From positions 1-8,546 of the forward strand of contig WLNM01000043.1 of NCBI GenBank assembly GCA_009699825.1: a stretch of DNA of 8,546 nt, written 5' to 3'. Made by a program: the position numbers and the translations under genes. Of the stretch, positions 4,810 through 8,546 are shown piece by piece (the stretch's first letter is position 1; each line of letters begins with the position of its first letter). A model generated the notes under the pieces. It made no database searches and had not been told where the DNA came from. It was given only the letters and a program-made list of their open reading frames with translations. This DNA is from Actinomycetota bacterium (GTDB lineage Bacteria; Actinomycetota; Actinomycetes; Nanopelagicales; Nanopelagicaceae).

Positions 4810-5703
4810 ATGACAACGCAAGCGCCATTTGGGCGGCTAGCCACTGCGATGGTAACTCCTTTTAAGAAGGATTTATCTATTGATTGGGATGGCGTTGCAA
4901 CACTGGCACAACATTTACTCTCAACCGGCCACGATGCAATTATTGTTAATGGAACAACTGGAGAAGCACCTACAACGAGTGATGATGAAAAAGATCAGAT
5001 AGTTAAAGTTGTCAAAGATGCAGTTGCCGGTAAGGCAAAAGTTGTTGCAGGTGCAGGCAATAATGAAACCTCGCACTCAGTTGAACAGGCGCTTCGTGCA
5101 CAAAAAGCAGGAGCAGACGGATTACTTGTTGTAACTCCGTATTACAACAAACCGCCACAGGCCGGAATCGAGGCGCACTTTCGTGCGATTGCCGATGCTT
5201 CAGATTTACCTGTAATGATGTATGACATTCCGGGACGTACCGGAATGCAAATTGAACCTGACACCATCGTTAAGTTATCTGAGCATCCTCGAATTGTTGC
5301 TCTTAAAGATGCAAAAGGAGATGTTGCATCAACTTCTTGGGTAATTAAGAGATCTGGAATTCCAGTTTATTCAGGTGATGACATCTTGAATTTGCCACTA
5401 CTTTCAGTTGGAGCAGTTGGTTTTGTTTCAGTGTGCGGACACACTGTAGGTAAAGATTTACGCGAATTGCTAGATTCGTGGTTTGCTGGAAATACTGCAC
5501 GAGCACTTGAAATTCATCAAAAACTTCTACCAGTCTTCACTGGAACATTCCGCACTCAAGGTGCAATTTTAACTAAAGCAGCTCTAAATTTGATGGGGCT
5601 TCCAGGCGGATACACCCGCTTACCTTTAGTGGATGCAACCGATGCACAAATTGCACAGTTGCGTGAAGACTTACGCGCAGGTGGCGTAACTCTTCGCTCA
5701 TGA
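4810..5703 (+). CDS. dapA: 4-hydroxy-tetrahydrodipicolinate synthase
   Basis: Condenses pyruvate with aspartate semialdehyde, the first committed step of the diaminopimelate/lysine branch; cytoplasmic TIM-barrel lyase. The 297 residues compare with 292 in E. coli. All catalytic residues are present: the Schiff-base Lys166 in VALKDAKGD, Tyr138 and Arg143 in YDIPGRT, Thr50 in GTTGE (48-52) and Tyr112 in TPYYNKP. They align by motif with E. coli Lys161, Tyr133, Arg138, Thr44 and Tyr107. The ATG lies 20 bp after thyX and has no Shine-Dalgarno; a TANNNT element just upstream suggests a leaderless transcript. The first annotated Met also fits the usual N-terminus (FGRLATAMVTPF). The stop overlaps the rnj ATG by 4 bp. 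The next pathway enzyme, DapB, is encoded in the first forward cluster. Confidence 0.97.
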   Translation: MTTQAPFGRLATAMVTPFKKDLSIDWDGVATLAQHLLSTGHDAIIVNGTTGEAPTTSDDEKDQIVKVVKDAVAGKAKVVAGAGNNETSHSVEQALRAQKAGADGLLVVTPYYNKPPQAGIEAHFRAIADASDLPVMMYDIPGRTGMQIEPDTIVKLSEHPRIVALKDAKGDVASTSWVIKRSGIPVYSGDDILNLPLLSVGAVGFVSVCGHTVGKDLRELLDSWFAGNTARALEIHQKLLPVFTGTFRTQGAILTKAALNLMGLPGGYTRLPLVDATDAQIAQLREDLRAGGVTLRS

Positions 5704-7382
5704 CACATCCACATCCAGAATTAGGAACTCCTCCCAAATTAGCAAAGGGTGCACTTCGTATTGTCGCACTTGGAGGTTTAGCTGAAATTGGTCGAAACAT
5801 GACCGTTTTTGAATATAACGGGAAACTTTTGATTGTCGATTGCGGTGTTTTATTTCCAGAAGAAAATCAACCAGGTATCGATTTAATTCTTCCTGACTTT
5901 TCATATATCCGAGATCGATTAGCAGATGTTGTGGCAATTGTATTAACTCATGGCCATGAAGATCATATTGGCGCAGTACCGTATTTACTACGCGAACGCG
6001 GAGATATTCCTATTTATGGTTCCGCTTTAACTCTTGCATTTATCACTGCAAAATTAAAGGAACACCGTATTTCTCCACTCACTCGAGAAGTTCGTGAAGG
6101 TGGGCAAGAAGATGTTGGACCATTTGATCTTGAATTTGTTGCAGTTAACCACTCAATTCCAGATGCATTAGCAATTGTTATTAATACTCCTGCTGGTCGA
6201 GTTCTACATACTGGCGATTTTAAAATGGATCAACTGCCATTAGATGGACGCATTACTGATTTGCGCACTTTTGCACGATTAGGTGATGAAGGTGTTGATT
6301 TATTTCTTGTTGATTCAACTAACGCAGATGTTCCTGGGTTTACAGCATCTGAGAGAGAAATCATGCCGGTTCTAGATCGAGTCTTTAGATCTACCAAACG
6401 TAGAATTATCGTTGCATCATTCTCATCTCATGTTCACAGAATTCAACAAGTTATCGACACGGCGGCACTTCACAATCGAAAAGTTGCATTCATCGGACGT
6501 TCGATGGTTCGAAATATGGGAATCGCAAATGACCTTGGGTACTTGAACATTCCTGGAGATATTTTGTTCGATGCAAAAGAGCTAGATTCTTATGATGACA
6601 ATGTAGTTTTAATCTGTACTGGCTCGCAGGGCGAACCCATGGCAGCGCTATCTCGTATGGCAAATGGAGATCACCAAATACGAGTAGGCGAAGGTGACAC
6701 TGTTATTTTGGCATCATCTCTTATTCCAGGAAATGAAAATTCCGTATTTCGAGTAATTAATGAACTCACCAGATTTGGCGCAAAAGTTGTTCATAAAGCA
6801 AATGCGATGGTTCATGTTTCTGGTCATGCTGCTGCTGGTGAATTGCTTTATTGCTACAACATTGTCAAACCAAAATATGTTATGCCCGTGCATGGTGAAT
6901 GGCGTCATCTCAAAGCAAATGCCGAGATAGCAATTAATGCAGGCGTACCACGAGAAAACACAATAGTGATCGAAAATGGCGTCGTCGTAGATCTCATTGA
7001 TCATGTGGCAAAAGTTGTTGGCGGAGTTCCTTGTGGATTTGTATTTGTAGATGGACAAAGTATTGGCGACATAACAGAGTCTTCACTTAAAGATCGCAGA
7101 ATTCTTGGAGAAGAAGGTTTCATTTCAGTTGTTGTAGTTATTGATTCACAGAGTGGAAAAATCGTTGCGGGTCCAGATATTCATGCACGTGGATTTGCCG
7201 AAGATGCATCTTTATTTGATGAGGTAAAAATTGATATTGAGAAAGCACTTGCAGCAGCAGTTGTTGAAGGAATAAATGGAACTCATCAACTTTCACAAGT
7301 TGTTCGCCGAACAATTGGGGGATGGGTTGGTGCTAAACACCGTCGACGTCCAATGATTGTTCCGCTAGTTATTGAGGTTTAG
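5700..7382 (+). CDS. rnj: Ribonuclease J
   Basis: Metallo-beta-lactamase/beta-CASP RNase with endonuclease and 5'-exonuclease activities in mRNA decay and rRNA maturation; cytoplasmic. At 560 residues it is close to M. tuberculosis RNase J (558). Domains: a beta-lactamase core at ~20-200 with HGHEDH (84-89), His151 and Asp173 (HTGDFKMD) as metal ligands; a beta-CASP domain at ~205-370 (DSTNADVPGFTASE, CTGSQGEP); the returning beta-lactamase part with HVSGHA (372-377) and PVHGEW (His398); and a C-terminal domain to the end (GRRILGEEGF-like RRILGEEGFISVVVV). The active site looks complete. The ATG overlaps the dapA stop (ATGA). The nearest purine-rich site, AGGTGG (5679-5684), is 15 nt away, so translation probably depends on coupling to dapA. 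It shares the window with another RNA-decay enzyme, PNPase. Confidence 0.96.
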   Translation: MTHPHPELGTPPKLAKGALRIVALGGLAEIGRNMTVFEYNGKLLIVDCGVLFPEENQPGIDLILPDFSYIRDRLADVVAIVLTHGHEDHIGAVPYLLRERGDIPIYGSALTLAFITAKLKEHRISPLTREVREGGQEDVGPFDLEFVAVNHSIPDALAIVINTPAGRVLHTGDFKMDQLPLDGRITDLRTFARLGDEGVDLFLVDSTNADVPGFTASEREIMPVLDRVFRSTKRRIIVASFSSHVHRIQQVIDTAALHNRKVAFIGRSMVRNMGIANDLGYLNIPGDILFDAKELDSYDDNVVLICTGSQGEPMAALSRMANGDHQIRVGEGDTVILASSLIPGNENSVFRVINELTRFGAKVVHKANAMVHVSGHAAAGELLYCYNIVKPKYVMPVHGEWRHLKANAEIAINAGVPRENTIVIENGVVVDLIDHVAKVVGGVPCGFVFVDGQSIGDITESSLKDRRILGEEGFISVVVVIDSQSGKIVAGPDIHARGFAEDASLFDEVKIDIEKALAAAVVEGINGTHQLSQVVRRTIGGWVGAKHRRRPMIVPLVIEV

Positions 7383-7384
7383 AA

Positions 7385-7405
7385 CGACTAACCATTTCGT
7401 AGTCG
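7385..7405 (+). terminator. Hairpin just after rnj
   Basis: CGACTA (7385-7390) pairs perfectly with TAGTCG (7400-7405) across a 9-nt loop, starting 2 nt after the rnj stop. No T-run follows; a GC-rich GCGCGCC does. It is a possible U-less terminator acting with the stronger dyad at 7423-7441, or a 3'-end-stabilising fold. Confidence 0.3.
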
Positions 7406-7422
7406 GCGCGCCTGCTATCCCT

Positions 7423-7441
7423 GTAATTGCTTAGCAATTAC
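7423..7441 (+). terminator. Perfect 8-bp dyad between rnj and ftsK (terminator or operator)
   Basis: GTAATTGC (7423-7430), spacer TTA, GCAATTAC (7434-7441): a perfect, AT-rich 19-bp dyad ending 10 nt before the ftsK GTG. As RNA it is a modest hairpin without a T-run; as DNA it is the size of a repressor operator and overlaps the likely ftsK -10. Which role applies cannot be decided here. Confidence 0.4.
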
Positions 7442-7444
7442 GAT
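7439..7444 (+). promoter_or_regulatory. Candidate leaderless promoter -10 for ftsK
   Basis: TACGAT fits TANNNT and ends 7 nt before the ftsK GTG at 7452, so transcription would start at the initiation codon. No Shine-Dalgarno is visible before the GTG. The element overlaps the right arm of the 7423-7441 dyad. No clear -35. Confidence 0.35.
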
Positions 7445-7451
7445 AATTAGT

Positions 7452-8546
7452 GTGGCTAAGAAAAAGAGCAGTGCATCTAAACGATCCAAAGTAGGTAACG
7501 TCTTTGGACGCGCACTTGGGGGATTGTGGCGCGGGCTCGCTAAAGCTCTCGGAAGCACCATTCGATTTATTGCCCGCGGTGCAAAAGATCTTGATCCAAC
7601 TCATCAGCGAGATGGAGCTGCCTTTGCATTATTGATTCTTGCTCTGATTGCAGGAGCGGGTACTTGGCTTCACGCGAATAATGTTATTAGTAGGGCCGTT
7701 TATGCATTTGTTTACGGAACTTTTGGACGAGTTGGATTCATTGCACCACTTGTACTTGTTTATTTTGCAGTTCGTTTATTTAGAGTTCCAGATGAAAAGG
7801 CAGCCACGGGACGAATTATTGTTGGAACCATCACTTTACTCATTAGTGCCACTGGTCTTTCTCACTTAATAAATGGTTCGGTTGGAACAGGTGCAACAGC
7901 AATTCGTCATGGTGGTGGCTGGATTGGTCACGGAGTTTCAACTCCTCTTGTTGCTTTGATGACTTCGATGCTTACTTATCCAATTCTTGTTCTACTTTTT
8001 GTTTTTGGAATCTTGGTTGTAACGGCAACTCCGGCTTCGAATATTTTTTCAAGAATTTCTTCTTCGTTTCGTTGGCTGTGGGATCGCAAGCCAACAAGAC
8101 GGGTGAGTGATGCAGAATTCGAAATATCAGAAACTCCTCCCTTTGAATCTCCCGTCGTTGCGCAATGGAATGCAGCCCCAGAGGAAGATGAAGAGTTAGA
8201 TGAAGAAGAGTTTGACGAAGAATTCACCGTTGCAATGCCCAAACCGGCAACGCAGCAGATTGCAAAAGATTCTCGACCAGTTCAACTTTTATTATCGAGT
8301 GATTCTCATTATGAGTTACCGCCACCTGACATTCTTCGCACAGGTCCGGCTGCAAAGGCTAAGAGCAAGGTCAATGAGAGTGTTGTTGCATCCCTGACCG
8401 AAGTATTCAAACAATTCGAAATCGATGCAGAAGTAACCGGATTTATGCGTGGACCTACAGTGACTCGATATGAGGTTGAACTAGGTAATGCGGTAAAAGT
8501 GGAACGAATCACTGCGTTAGCAAAGAATATTTCATATGCTGTTGCA
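7452..8546 (+). CDS. ftsK: DNA translocase FtsK, N-terminal part
   Basis: Septum-anchored, ATP-driven DNA pump that clears chromosome from the closing division site. The first 365 residues are present and the frame is open to the right edge, so the RecA-like motor with its Walker motifs and the gamma domain lie outside. The start is GTG (MAKKKSSASK...), the first canonical start after an in-frame TAA at 7389-7391. Visible: a basic N-terminus (1-45); hydrophobic membrane segments at about 55-72, 95-111, 121-142 and 165-192; a cytoplasmic linker with a strongly acidic patch (12 of 14 residues acidic at 244-257); then the alpha domain, from YELPPPDIL (~287) through EVTGFMRGPTVTRYEVELGNAVKVERI to the edge. 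The linker is short compared with E. coli FtsK. The gene order rnj then ftsK also holds, with genes between, in M. tuberculosis. Confidence 0.93.
   Translation, partial: MAKKKSSASKRSKVGNVFGRALGGLWRGLAKALGSTIRFIARGAKDLDPTHQRDGAAFALLILALIAGAGTWLHANNVISRAVYAFVYGTFGRVGFIAPLVLVYFAVRLFRVPDEKAATGRIIVGTITLLISATGLSHLINGSVGTGATAIRHGGGWIGHGVSTPLVALMTSMLTYPILVLLFVFGILVVTATPASNIFSRISSSFRWLWDRKPTRRVSDAEFEISETPPFESPVVAQWNAAPEEDEELDEEEFDEEFTVAMPKPATQQIAKDSRPVQLLLSSDSHYELPPPDILRTGPAAKAKSKVNESVVASLTEVFKQFEIDAEVTGFMRGPTVTRYEVELGNAVKVERITALAKNISYAVA

Noticed and set aside
6714..7058. Minus-strand open frame of 114 codons opposite rnj
   Set aside because: It lies fully inside the conserved RNase J sequence carrying HVSGHA and PVHGEW, and its product looks random.
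7648..7869. Plus-strand 73-codon frame inside ftsK
   Set aside because: It is an out-of-frame shadow of the FtsK membrane domain.
7976..8242. Minus-strand frame with Ser/Asn repeats (SSSNSSSSNSSSSS)
   Set aside because: It is the antisense reading of the acidic GAA/GAT-rich linker of ftsK and has no independent support.

Overview
This is an ordinary housekeeping stretch of a compact, AT-leaning actinobacterial chromosome. The actinobacterial assignment rests on three things. The forward order pnp, M16 peptidase, dapB, thyX, dapA, rnj, ftsK matches a remembered gene order in Mycobacterium tuberculosis (Rv2783c to Rv2748c, with other genes interspersed there). The window also has a mycoredoxin-type glutaredoxin and an actinobacterial-length RNase J. 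GC content looks like the low-to-mid 40s % by eye (not computed). With the very tight gene packing this suggests a streamlined low-GC lineage such as the freshwater acI clade (Nanopelagicales). That placement is inference, not proof.

Layout. Bases 1-3034 form a forward operon-like run: the 3' third of pnp (cut by the left edge), an M16 zinc peptidase starting on the base after the pnp stop, dapB overlapping it by 4 bp, and a mycoredoxin 11 bp later. Bases 3031-4007 carry azlC and azlD on the minus strand, a predicted branched-chain amino acid exporter. azlD converges on the mycoredoxin gene with overlapping stop codons. A 59-bp divergent gap (4008-4066) separates azlC from thyX. A second forward run follows: thyX, dapA (20-bp gap) and rnj (4-bp overlap with dapA). 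A 69-bp gap with two perfect dyads precedes ftsK, which has a GTG start and is cut by the right edge. No gene-free stretch exceeds about 70 bp. I see no rRNA, tRNA, CRISPR, insertion sequence, attachment site or prophage sign.

How the genes work together. DapA and DapB catalyse consecutive steps of diaminopimelate/lysine synthesis. PNPase and RNase J are RNA-decay and processing enzymes. ThyX supplies dTMP, and FtsK links chromosome segregation to division. AzlCD is the outlier in function and strand.

I found no undescribed multi-gene system. The points worth checking are RNA- and promoter-level: a strong terminator-like hairpin inside the peptidase gene, a hairpin that may bring a Shine-Dalgarno to working distance, hairpins of convergent genes lying inside each other's coding ends, divergent promoters that share a -10 region, and likely leaderless starts for dapA and ftsK.
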